In this document: positions 9,043-18,100 of the stretch, in pieces
How the letters are laid out: each line of letters begins with the position of its first letter
How positions within the stretch are numbered: position 1 is the first letter of the stretch
Assembly: GCA_963676345.2 (NCBI GenBank)
Contig: CAXXTS010000002.1
Coordinates: 806,001 to 870,000, forward strand
Length of the DNA stretch: 64,000 nucleotides
Direction of reading: 5' to 3'
From: G963665925 sp963676345
GTDB lineage: Bacteria > Bacillota > Clostridia > Peptostreptococcales > Acidaminobacteraceae
Program-made: the position numbers and the translations under genes
The notes under the pieces: generated by a model
Databases searched by the model: none
Told to the model about the DNA's origin: nothing
Seen by the model: only the letters and a program-made list of their open reading frames with translations

Positions 9043-9132
9043 TTCATTTAATGCTAATAATCATTTTTAATCAAAGCCTAACCATGACAAGCACTTCTAT
9101 GATGCACTTGCCAGAAATGCGCTGTAACGGTT

Positions 9133-9771
9133 TTATTCTGAAGCATTACCCGCCACGCTTGTATCAAAGCCTAGTAAGTATCTGCGCGTCGCCTGTTTAA
9201 CCGCCTCAGGCAAGTCATAGTCCCCATTGTTATAACACCAATCGAGCATAACCCCATCATAGGTCACGATAAGAAAATGGAAAAAATACTTGAACGAGTA
9301 TGTTTTCGTCACCTTGCCCATTTCCTGAAGCTCCGTATAGATATCTTCGAACAAACTCAGTAGCGGGCGCCTTTGCGGATCATAAAACTCACTGCTCTTC
9401 ACATTACGATTATCTGAGTCAAGATTGTTTCTAATCTTTTGTTTCATGATTTCAACGCCTCTGTTTTGAGTCATTTCAGCGTACAAATACGACAATTCCA
9501 CAAACCTGTCAAGCGATGGTTCTTTTTCCAAAAGTTCAGGTATTTTATTTTCGATATAGGCATCTGTTTTTAAGTGAATCTGATCGAGCATAGATTCTTT
9601 TGACTTGAAATGGTGATAAAATGCACCCTTTGTTACATTGCATTTTGCACAAATTTCATCAATGGTCACATTTTGATAGCCCTTGGATGTGATGAGTTCA
9701 AGCGCTGTTTCCAGTACCAACTCCCTTGTTTTATTGCCTTTTGCATAGTGCGTCTTTACACGCTTAGCCAT
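9133..9771 (-). CDS. TetR-family transcriptional repressor
   Basis: A 212-residue one-component regulator. The N-terminal helix-turn-helix (about 15-60) shows the family pattern VTIDEICAKCNVTKGAFYHHFKSKESML. The helical C-terminal domain should bind an unknown ligand. It is divergent from the esterase/TRAP operon and shares an operator with both that operon and the membrane protein gene downstream. The ATG has a GGGG ribosome site. Repression of all three units, relieved by the transported carboxylate or ester, is an inference from operator position. Confidence 0.92.
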   Translation of the reverse strand: MAKRVKTHYAKGNKTRELVLETALELITSKGYQNVTIDEICAKCNVTKGAFYHHFKSKESMLDQIHLKTDAYIENKIPELLEKEPSLDRFVELSYLYAEMTQNRGVEIMKQKIRNNLDSDNRNVKSSEFYDPQRRPLLSLFEDIYTELQEMGKVTKTYSFKYFFHFLIVTYDGVMLDWCYNNGDYDLPEAVKQATRRYLLGFDTSVAGNASE

Positions 9772-9806
9772 TACAAACGCCCCTTTTTTAGATAGTCCTT
9801 AAGTTG

Positions 9807-9836
9807 ATTATGCCCAAAATTCATATGAGAAGTCAA
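9807..9836 (-). promoter_or_regulatory. Promoter of the TetR gene
   Basis: Minus strand: TTGACT (9831-9836), 18-bp spacer, CATAAT (9807-9812). It lies 36 bp before the TetR ATG. The operator at 9882-9902 is upstream of it. Confidence 0.55.
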
Positions 9837-9850
9837 GTTTCATTTGCCCC

Positions 9851-9879
9851 TTGACAACGTTTGCATTCACAAGTAATAT
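9851..9879 (+). promoter_or_regulatory. Promoter of the esterase/TRAP operon
   Basis: Consensus TTGACA (9851-9856), a 17-bp spacer and TAATAT (9874-9879). The TetR palindrome begins three bases later. Transcription would start near 9886, leaving a leader of about 230 nt before the esterase gene. Confidence 0.6.
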
Positions 9880-9881
9880 AA

Positions 9882-9902
9882 AAACATACTTAGGGTATGT
9901 TT
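9882..9902. promoter_or_regulatory. TetR operator copy 1 (esterase/TRAP promoter)
   Basis: Perfect palindrome AAACATAC-TTAGG-GTATGTTT, 8-bp arms and 5-bp spacer, covering the predicted start point of the esterase operon. The core matches the copy at 8863-8879. Confidence 0.8.
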
Positions 9903-10115
9903 CTGATTATTGATGGTATTCTTAATTTTATTTTCAAAAAAAGCATACTCAGCTCTAATTGCACATGTTATTTGCCTATAAACTGCAAGTTTTTTTAAAA
10001 ACTCAGCTTGATATTTTCCTGAAAGAAAATCATCCACGCTAGGCAGCTTATGCGAAAACAATGATGCAATTTGAACCCAGCAAGTGATTTACACATAATA
10101 TAGGAGGTATAAACA
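9903..10115 (+). other. Long untranslated leader of the esterase operon
   Basis: AT-rich stretch without a convincing gene. It ends in the ribosome site AGGAGGT before the esterase ATG. I could not identify a riboswitch or attenuator fold. Confidence 0.4.
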
Positions 10116-11090
10116 ATGAACTACAGACCCCATCCCGGCTATGAAATGCTATTCGGATTAGACTTAGGACTCAATGCATCAGAGGACGAAAACAATGTCA
10201 GTAAAATCGTGAGAGATTTCATGCTTGACTTCAAACTCCCAGAGAACATGGAAATGTTCGACATAAATGTTCCTGGAAAAGGCAACGACCCCCAAGTGCC
10301 CATTCGTGTTTATAGAAACAAAGGTGCTAAAAACGCACCGCTTGTTCTAAACATACATGGCGGCGGCTTCGTTTCCGGCGACCTTAACAACGACAACATT
10401 CGTGCTTCTGTCATAGCAAAGAATGTACCGTGTACAGTTGTCTCAGTTGAGTATAGGCTGGCACCGAAAAGCATTTACCCTGCACAACTTAACGATTGCC
10501 TCGCAGCACTGGAATACGCAATTGGGCATGCGGATGAGCTAGGTATTGACACAGATAATATTGGCATTTTCGGAACAAGCGCTGGTGGTTGTATCGCAGC
10601 TGGACTTGCCCTGTATCTGCGCGACCATAAGGGACCAGAGTTAAAAGCACAGGTTCTGAACTTTCCGGCTCTTGATTACTTACAGACTTCTACTTCTGCA
10701 CAGCAAAACTTCAGCGGATCACCGCTTGTAAATGGCGACGGTCTATCAGGCGTGTGGAAGCTTTACCTGGGTGGTTTTGACGGTACAACGCCTCCCTACT
10801 ACGCTGTTCCAGCGCTGGCACGTGACCTATCTGGTCTACCGCCTACCTGCATGATTGTGAATGAATACGATCCACTGCGTGATGAAGGCATTGACTATGC
10901 GAGACGTTTAATGGCATTTTCTGTTCCTACAGAGCTTTACGCTATGCCACGCGTTCCACATGGCTTTGACCTCGTTCAAGAACCACTTACAGACTGGATT
11001 AGAGAAGCAGTTTATAGAATGTACCAACGTGAATTTGGTTTGCTGAAAAAAGGAGGCACAACCTATGAAGACACTCAAGTGGTTGGATGA
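10116..11090 (+). CDS. Alpha/beta hydrolase, hormone-sensitive-lipase family esterase
   Basis: A 324-residue cytoplasmic esterase. The oxyanion motif HGGGF (about residue 90), nucleophile motif GTSAGG (about 155), the acid in EYDPLRDEG and the His in VPHGFD give the full Ser-Asp-His triad of the HSL/acetyl-esterase group. Ribosome site AGGAGGT is strong. Its last 26 bases overlap the TRAP small permease gene, so it is the first gene of the TRAP operon. Inference: it hydrolyses an ester that yields, or is carried as, the TRAP substrate. No signal peptide is present, so it acts after uptake. Confidence 0.88.
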   Translation: MNYRPHPGYEMLFGLDLGLNASEDENNVSKIVRDFMLDFKLPENMEMFDINVPGKGNDPQVPIRVYRNKGAKNAPLVLNIHGGGFVSGDLNNDNIRASVIAKNVPCTVVSVEYRLAPKSIYPAQLNDCLAALEYAIGHADELGIDTDNIGIFGTSAGGCIAAGLALYLRDHKGPELKAQVLNFPALDYLQTSTSAQQNFSGSPLVNGDGLSGVWKLYLGGFDGTTPPYYAVPALARDLSGLPPTCMIVNEYDPLRDEGIDYARRLMAFSVPTELYAMPRVPHGFDLVQEPLTDWIREAVYRMYQREFGLLKKGGTTYEDTQVVG

Positions 11091-11583
11091 TAACTTCGAA
11101 CGTGTCTCATTAATGGTGCTACTTAGCGCAATGTCATGCCTGCTCATGTTCCAAATCATCATGCGTTACTGCTTTAGCAGTGCACTCCCTTGGGCTGAGG
11201 AACTGGCGCGCTACTGTTTCGTTGTCTCTGCCTACCTTTGTATGGGATACTGCATTAAGTATGATCTGCTATTTAGAATTGATGCACTTTTCAACATTTT
11301 ACCCAAAATACTACAAAAAGTGTTAGATACATTAATGTGGCTGACAACTTTTGCATTTTTCATTTACTGCACACTCAACTCAGTTAAAGTAACACTGATT
11401 GCTCTGGATTCTGGCACTATCAGTCCAGCGATGGCCATGCCGACTTATGTTCTGTTTGCACTGGGTACATTCGGATTTATTCTGACAGACATTCGTATAG
11501 CACAACGGCTAATTGTGATGTTCAAGACATCCAAATCACTAGATGACACTCTAGAAGCATCCGCTTTTGAAAAGGGGGCATAA
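11065..11583 (+). CDS. TRAP transporter small permease (DctQ type)
   Basis: A 172-residue protein with four hydrophobic helices, the size and pattern of DctQ subunits, including the PWAEELARYCFV segment typical of the family. Ribosome site GGAGG lies 7 bases before the ATG, inside the end of the esterase gene. It forms the membrane complex with the large permease that starts 2 bp after its stop. Confidence 0.9.
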   Translation: MKTLKWLDDNFERVSLMVLLSAMSCLLMFQIIMRYCFSSALPWAEELARYCFVVSAYLCMGYCIKYDLLFRIDALFNILPKILQKVLDTLMWLTTFAFFIYCTLNSVKVTLIALDSGTISPAMAMPTYVLFALGTFGFILTDIRIAQRLIVMFKTSKSLDDTLEASAFEKGA

Positions 11584-11585
11584 TC

Positions 11586-12875
11586 GTGTTAATTACAGTA
11601 CTTGTACTATTTGTAGGTTGTCTGATTATCGGATTTCCAATTGCAATGGGTATTGGATTTGCAACATTTCTTCCTGGTATTATCAATCCGCATTTTCCGG
11701 CCAATGCCCTTTACGTTCTGCGCGCTATGCAAAGCGGTGTAGACAGTACACCGATTCTTGCAGTTCCGCTTTTTATGCTTTCCGGCATGATTATGGCCCA
11801 AGGAGGCATCTCAGAAAAGCTCTTTAACGTTTTTGCATACTTTATTGGAAAGCGTACTGCAGGCATGCCCATTGCCGTTGTTATTACCGCCATGTTCTAC
11901 GGTGCAATCAGTGGTTCTGGCCCAGCAACTACCGCAGCTGTAGGTGCAATGACTATCCCCATACTCGTTTCACTCGGATATGATGTTGTATTCTCTGCAG
12001 CGCTCGTCGCAGCTGCTGGTGGCATCGGTATTATCATCCCGCCCAGTATTCCATTTATCATGTACGGCATGATGACAGGGACTTCAGTTGGTGCACTCTT
12101 CACTGCTGGCTTTGTTCCTGGCGTCATGATTGCAAGCATGCTCATTTTATATGTCTATTTTTACTGCCGAATACATGGTGAAGACAAAGAAAAAATTGCT
12201 GCAAATCACGACAGACTCAAAGCCAAAGGGCTTACAGCCATTATGAAAGAAGGCTTCTGGGCAATGATGACACCCGTTATCATTCTTGGAGGAATTTACT
12301 CCGGTATTGTTACACCGACTGAAGCCGCTGTACTTTCTGTATTCTACGCCCTACTCGTCAGTCTGTTTGTATATAAGAACGTAACAGTACGTCAAATCCC
12401 AGAATTTCTTGATGGTGCGGTACGTGCATATGCACCAATCGCTTTACTGCTTGGTTTTGCCATCGCTTTTTCAAGAGTTTTGACACTGCTTAAGGCACCT
12501 GCAATGTTGGCTGAATTCTTCACAACAACCTTCTCAAGTGGCATAGCCTTCCTGCTGATTTTCAATGTAATCTTGCTTGTCGTTGGCATGTTCATGGATG
12601 CAGGCCCAGCAGTAGCCATTATTTCGCCAATGCTCATGGCTGTACTGACACGCTTTGGCATCAGCCCAGTTCAGTTTGGTGTCGTTATGGTCTTCAACCT
12701 TGCAATTGGATTTATTTCACCACCATTCGGCCTTAACCTCTTTGTCGCCAGTCCAATTTCTGGCGCCTCTGTAAGTGCCATCGGTAAGAAAGCCATTGCA
12801 TTCTGTATTGTATATCTCATTGCTTTAATGCTGCTGACCTATATACCACAAATCACTTTGTTCGTACTTTCCTAA
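11586..12875 (+). CDS. TRAP transporter large permease (DctM type)
   Basis: A 429-residue channel subunit with about 12 hydrophobic segments. Family motifs include the N-terminal GFPIAMGIGFA, AISGSGPATTAAVG, PPSIPFIMYG and TPTEAAVLSVFYAL. Start is GTG behind a GGGGG ribosome site. It uses the cation gradient to move a carboxylate delivered by the binding protein encoded 160 bp downstream. Confidence 0.94.
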   Translation: MLITVLVLFVGCLIIGFPIAMGIGFATFLPGIINPHFPANALYVLRAMQSGVDSTPILAVPLFMLSGMIMAQGGISEKLFNVFAYFIGKRTAGMPIAVVITAMFYGAISGSGPATTAAVGAMTIPILVSLGYDVVFSAALVAAAGGIGIIIPPSIPFIMYGMMTGTSVGALFTAGFVPGVMIASMLILYVYFYCRIHGEDKEKIAANHDRLKAKGLTAIMKEGFWAMMTPVIILGGIYSGIVTPTEAAVLSVFYALLVSLFVYKNVTVRQIPEFLDGAVRAYAPIALLLGFAIAFSRVLTLLKAPAMLAEFFTTTFSSGIAFLLIFNVILLVVGMFMDAGPAVAIISPMLMAVLTRFGISPVQFGVVMVFNLAIGFISPPFGLNLFVASPISGASVSAIGKKAIAFCIVYLIALMLLTYIPQITLFVLS

Positions 12876-13035
12876 TAGCACTGCCTACTTAAGACTTATT
12901 GAGGTTACTAGAGAGCCCCACTCAGTCCTTACAATTCACATAAAATGCATATGAAATCAGGACGCTATAAATGGTCTTGTGCGTATGTAAGTTATATAGA
13001 ATTTGCGGATATTATGAAAAATAGGAGGAACGGTT
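12876..13035 (+). other. Spacer between large permease and binding protein genes
   Basis: No clear terminator. It could hold a second promoter that boosts the binding protein. A single GTATGT half-site near 12984 is not paired and was not called an operator. Confidence 0.3.
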
Positions 13036-14097
13036 ATGAAAATGAAAAGAACTTTTAGTTTAATCCTTGCGCTTGCACTGGCTCTATCGGTAGTTGGGTG
13101 TAGTAGCCAACCAGCATCAAATGACCAAGTGTCTGGGGAAGAAAGCGCTACATCTGACTCTGTGCTACCTGCTGATGGTCCAACTTTTAACCTTATTTTG
13201 GGACATGGGGCTCCAGAAGAATCTGATGGCCACAGAAGCACACTCTACTTTAAAGAGCTCATTGAAAAGCGTTCCGGGGGCAAAATCACCGTTGACTCTT
13301 ATCCAGCATTCCAGCTTGGAAGCGTTGCTGAACTCATTCAAAACCAAAAGTCTGGACAAATCGCTATGACCGTTGGTACTGCTGGCGGATCGACTTCACG
13401 CGCCCTGTCATTCCTTGATTTGCCTGCCCTATATGATGATATTCAAAAGGCGACAGATATTGTTCAAGAAGGCACAAAAGCACGCGCTCTAATCGATGAA
13501 GAATACGGCAAGCTCAATGTAAAAGTACTCAGCATTATGCCTATCACCTACCGATTAGTCAGTACAAATGTTGCGGTCAACAGCGTAGAAGACTTTGCAG
13601 GCCTTGACATCCGTACTATGGAAAACCCATTGCATATGAAGTTCTGGGAAGCGGTTGGGGCCAACCCAACACCACTGCCTTTCAGTGAGCTCTACATAGC
13701 ACTGCAACAGGGTCTTGTAAAAGCACAGGAAAATCCACTGGATACGACCTATAACAGTAAAATATATGAACAACAAAAATATGTTGTAAATTCAAACCAT
13801 GTTATGTTCTACAATGCTTACACAATCAACAAAGATATTTGGGCTAGCATGCCAGAATCTTATCAAAACCTGATTACAGAGACGATGGTCGATGTTGAAG
13901 AATGGACTCGCGAAACGACAGACAAATCGCAAATTACGCTACGCGAAAAGCTAGAAGCAGAAGGCGTTGAGTTCATCGATTTCACTGAAGAAGACTTTGC
14001 AAAAATGAAAGAATTGGCTGCACCCGTTTATGATGATGCAAGAGCCGTTTGCGGTGATGCAGTCATCGATGAAGTTCTGGAAACAGTCGCCAACTAA
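13036..14097 (+). CDS. TRAP transporter substrate-binding lipoprotein (DctP type)
   Basis: A 353-residue secreted lipoprotein: signal peptide, lipobox SVVGC with the lipid-anchored Cys at about residue 22, then the DctP fold with the early HGAPEES region and the middle IRTMENPLHMKFWEAVGANPTPLPFSELYIALQQG region typical of the family. That central stretch contains the conserved Arg that binds the carboxylate. Ribosome site TAGGAGGAA is strong. It supplies substrate to the two permease subunits upstream. The ligand is unknown, but the esterase in the operon suggests an organic acid. Confidence 0.92.
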   Translation: MKMKRTFSLILALALALSVVGCSSQPASNDQVSGEESATSDSVLPADGPTFNLILGHGAPEESDGHRSTLYFKELIEKRSGGKITVDSYPAFQLGSVAELIQNQKSGQIAMTVGTAGGSTSRALSFLDLPALYDDIQKATDIVQEGTKARALIDEEYGKLNVKVLSIMPITYRLVSTNVAVNSVEDFAGLDIRTMENPLHMKFWEAVGANPTPLPFSELYIALQQGLVKAQENPLDTTYNSKIYEQQKYVVNSNHVMFYNAYTINKDIWASMPESYQNLITETMVDVEEWTRETTDKSQITLREKLEAEGVEFIDFTEEDFAKMKELAAPVYDDARAVCGDAVIDEVLETVAN

Positions 14098-14181
14098 ATC
14101 CCCCCTTCCAGTAAACCTACACGCACATTTTAATCATCCTTACTTACATGAACTCACAAGACTGTTTACTGGAACCCCAGT

Positions 14182-14216
14182 GCATCGGATGTTATCATTC
14201 ATCCGATGCGCTTTTG
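14182..14216 (+). terminator. Terminator of the TRAP operon
   Basis: Perfect 10-bp stem GCATCGGATG/CATCCGATGC (14182-14191, 14200-14209), followed by GCTTTTGTATT. Confidence 0.75.
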
Positions 14217-14293
14217 TATTGCCACGAAAGACCTATGGAACAGAGTGTATACCTTACTGGTTCCTATAGCTACACCACCCTCAAAAACACACT

Positions 14294-14343
14294 AAAAAGA
14301 GCATTGCACTTTTGTAATCAACAAAAGCGCAATGCTCTTTTTT
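14294..14343. terminator. Bidirectional terminator before the convergent DUF3237 gene
   Basis: Stem of 14 bp, AAAAAGAGCATTGC (14294-14307) with GCAATGCTCTTTTT (14329-14342), and an inner CTTTTGT/ACAAAAG pairing. T-runs occur in both directions. Confidence 0.88.
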
Positions 14344-14375
14344 AGATGCCTATCTTGACCTTATTTCCTTTCAAA

Positions 14376-14786
14376 TTACACTTCAAAAATCTTGATGGTC
14401 ACCCCAGTTTCATTTACATGCCCTTCACCTCTAAAGGCATTTCGGTGCAAATACTCTGCGAGTACGTCACTGTCAGTATAAAACGTCGGAATGGTTCGAA
14501 AAGGTCTAGGGCTGTCTTCAGTAAAGTATCCATCATTTTCGATAAAGAGCTTGCAAGCCTTTCCCGTATGATCTACCCCCTCCGCCATGTACCGCGCTGA
14601 CATATGTTTAAGGCCATTCACATCAATGATCTGTCGGTCTACACCCCCGGCTAAAATTTCTCCATTAAAAATAGCACTTTTAATTGTTCCACTAAAGGGA
14701 ATCATAATGATTTTACCCGCTGGTCCATCGAGCTCAAGCTTGTCTTCTGTTTGAACATAAACTTCCATTATAAGTTTGTCTTCCAT
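14376..14786 (-). CDS. DUF3237 family protein
   Basis: A small soluble protein of about 136 residues. The GEILAGGVDRQIID, ARYMAEG and late YFTEDSPRPFRTIPTF segments match DUF3237, a beta-barrel family whose biochemical role I do not know. A GTG lies at 14792, only 3 bases from the AGGGG ribosome site; the ATG at 14786 has 9-base spacing and is the better start. It stands alone between two terminated transcription units. Confidence 0.75.
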   Translation of the reverse strand: MEDKLIMEVYVQTEDKLELDGPAGKIIMIPFSGTIKSAIFNGEILAGGVDRQIIDVNGLKHMSARYMAEGVDHTGKACKLFIENDGYFTEDSPRPFRTIPTFYTDSDVLAEYLHRNAFRGEGHVNETGVTIKIFEV

Positions 14787-14831
14787 AGTCACACACCCCT
14801 AAAAAATTTTATTTTTATCTATATACATTAT

Positions 14832-14861
14832 ACTATATTTCAGTGTTTCTAAGGGTTTCAA
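14832..14861 (-). promoter_or_regulatory. Promoter of the DUF3237 gene
   Basis: Minus strand: TTGAAA (14856-14861), 18-bp spacer, TATAGT (14832-14837), about 46 bp before the ATG. Each box has one mismatch. Confidence 0.42.
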
Positions 14862-15148
14862 ACATACATTCACACAATAAAATACAGTCAATTTCACATA
14901 GATTTTTTCTTTTTTATGATTCTTTGGAAAATTACCGCTGACCGAACAAGGAAATACCTTTCATTCTACATTCTAAAGCAAAATTCAGGTCAATATGCGA
15001 GGGATTAGAGAGGGTCACAAAAACCCTTTTCACCGCCTTATAATAGGGTATATAAGCAGTGTACCTCCATTTTTGTTTATTCCAGTGGGGGATTATTCTA
15101 TACAACATCAAAATCCTAAAGTACTTCCTATAGATAAGTGGGTGAACT
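14862..15148. other. Upstream region of the large kinase/GGDEF gene
   Basis: No gene seen. A TATAAT occurs near 15041 but without a recognisable -35 element. The ribosome site before 15149 is weak. Confidence 0.3.
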
Positions 15149-18100
15149 ATGAAACTCAGTGCTTACAAAATTCAAGAAACCATACATCAAAGTCCGAACA
15201 CAGTGATTCATAAATGTCTAAATACACAAGATCATCAGTACTATATTCTAAAAATGATTAACGACACACATCCTGATGAGGATTCAGTTAACATGCTTAG
15301 ACACGAGTATGATTTACTCGTTGAGCTTGAAGAAAAGGCTCAAATAAGCTCTGGAATTCCCAAAGCTGTCGCGTTTATAAATGAAGACAGGGGCTGCGCC
15401 ATCGTATTTCACGATACCGGTGCCAGATCCCTCAAGCACTTAGAAATATCCCTCTCCACTGGGGAAATGATTGAAATATTTATAGCACTTACTGAGGTTC
15501 TGCTTAAAATTCACAAGTACGGCCTGGTTCACCGCGATATTAATCCTTCAAATATTCTTTGGAGCCGCTCTAGCCATGAAATAACCCTCATCGATTTTGG
15601 TCTTGCCGCACCCTCAAAAGAAGAAAGGGACACACACACCATCGAGGGTACGCTCCAGTATATCTCCCCTGAACAAAGTGGCAGAATGAACCACGGGGTC
15701 GACCACCGTTCAGATATATACTCCTTTGGGGCTACTATGTATGCTCTAATTACTGGGCAGCTACTCTTTCCAGAGTATACAGATCCCTTGGATTTAATTC
15801 ATCATCATTTAACAATAAAACCGTCTGACCCGCACGACCTAAATGGTTCAGTACCAAAATCACTTTCAGATATCGTTATGAAGTGCTTAAGTAAAAACAG
15901 GAACGACAGGTATCAGTCCGTAATAAGCCTGCGCGATGATCTAATAAAATCGGCTGCCATGCTTGAGAAAAACAACTTAATTGGCACATTCAAGCTTGGC
16001 GAAAATGATATTCTATTCAAGGTGCCCGACAAACTGTATGGCATTTCAGAGGAATATGCTGCACTCAGACAGGTTCTAGAAAATCCGCCACTTACCAGAC
16101 CATCCTTAGTTGTTGTTTCGGGTCCCAGCGGTTCTGGAAAGACTTACATGATCAATACGATCCGCTCTGAAATAAATACCTTTAATATCAGTGGCAAGTG
16201 TGAGCAGTATCGTCAGAGTATTCCCTACCACGTATTAGTCCTGTGTTTTAAGAATTTCATCCACAAAATTGCAGCGAAAGGCGAACGAGAAGTCCATGTC
16301 TGGAAAGCCCATTTTCAAGAGGCACTCGGCAGCCGAATTTCTGTACTCAAACTTTATGTACCTGAAGTTACCCTTATTACAGGTGACATTCAGCCAGCAC
16401 CTGAACTGCCTCCTATGGAATCAAAAACACGTCTTAAAATTGTCATTTCAGATTTGCTGAACTGTATTGCGCGCTATGTTGAAAAACTTGTTCTTTTTAT
16501 AGATGACATTCAATGGATTGACAATGACAGTATCGATTTACTGGAATATTGTGTTGAAAACAGCAAAGTAAGCTCGTTTACACTCTTATGTGCTTACCGC
16601 AATGAAAATGCTGTGGATCAGCACAGCTTATTCAGGTTGCAAAAATCTTTTGAAGACAATGACTGCCCCTTGACACACATACACATTAAGCCGCTTACAT
16701 CTGAAGATGTAGGCCAGCTGATTCAAGATATTTTCAAAGGGCAGCTTAAGAACACAGAATCCCTAATAGAAAACTTAGACAATCTGACCAAGGGAAATCC
16801 GCTATTTACAATCACCCTGCTCGAGTACTACCATTCCACTGGGGTTCTTGCGCCCATTTCAGGCGGCCATGCATGGGACTATGCGCCCGAGCGGTTTTCA
16901 GTAAATATAAATCAATCAGACATCATTAAGTTTATGACTTCATACATCAAACGCTTGCCACTTATTGTACAAAAACACCTACAAGTAGGCGCATTGATTG
17001 GGTCAAGCTTTACAATAAGTCGTGTTGCCCTCATTTCAAGTGACAGCATTGCCCTGATTACAGAGAGCATCACTACCGCGAAAGACCACAATTTAATTGT
17101 TTCTGACGCATTTTCTCAAGACCGTTTTCATTTTACCCATGACCAAATTCAACAGACTGCTTCACTTCTAAATATCAGCAACCCAACACAGCTGCATTAT
17201 AAAATTGGGAACATGCTTTTAGAGCAATATGAAAACAGTCCATCCAGCGAAATCCTATTCGATATTGCAAACCACTATAACGCTGCCAAAATACACCTTG
17301 AAAAAGACAAACGCCTTTTTATATTGCGTGACATCAATTATCAGGCTGCATCCGTTGCCCTTAGGGTTTCAGCTTTCAATATGGCATACACCTATATTAG
17401 CAAGGCCATTGCCCAAGATCCCCAAGCACACCACTATGTATTTGGTGCCGAGTGTGCCATGCTCTGTGGCCACTACGATGTGATGAACACATGGATTGGT
17501 GAAGCCCGTTCGCGTCTGCATAATCCACTTGACCAGATTCCTATTGGACTTACAGAAATCAACAGCTTCATTGCACGCAGTGATTATTCCACCGCTGTCG
17601 ACAAAGGACGTCTACTCTTAGAACAGTTGGGTTATGATTTCCCCTTATTTATAAGTAAGGCCCGCATACTTAAAGAGCTTCTTTTGACACAGCACATTTT
17701 GCCTAGAAAACACTATAACGCCTTCAAAAACCTCGCTCCCGTTTCTGACCCGGTAATCGGGGGTGTATTAGAGGTGCTTTCCTCCATCTTATCTGCCTGC
17801 TACCTGACTGATGCAAACCTCTTTCTATTTGTGGTTCTCAAGCAGATACAACTGGCAGCAAAGCATGGTTTAAGTCCCACAACTGGTATTGCCCTATCAA
17901 ACTACAGCCTGATTCTCTGTGCAGTCCTAAAAAAATACGATGATGGAAATGTACTCGGTGAAATTGCACTTGATATTTCAGCTGCAACTCAAGATGCTAG
18001 CGCCTTATCACGTACAAAAACACACTTAGCCCTTTTCACGCTACACTGGAAGAATCCCCTGATTCTAGGTAGAGAAACCTTTAGAGAGGCCTACAAGCTT

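Noticed and set aside
9867..10061. 64-residue minus-strand open frame in the TetR/esterase leader
   Set aside because: No ribosome site, AT-rich composition, and it overlaps the operator and promoter.
12976..12990. GTATGT half-site before the TRAP binding protein gene
   Set aside because: No matching ACATAC arm at 5-bp spacing, so it does not match the TetR operator.
14030..14345. Short plus-strand open frames after the TRAP binding protein gene
   Set aside because: They run through two terminator hairpins and lack ribosome sites.
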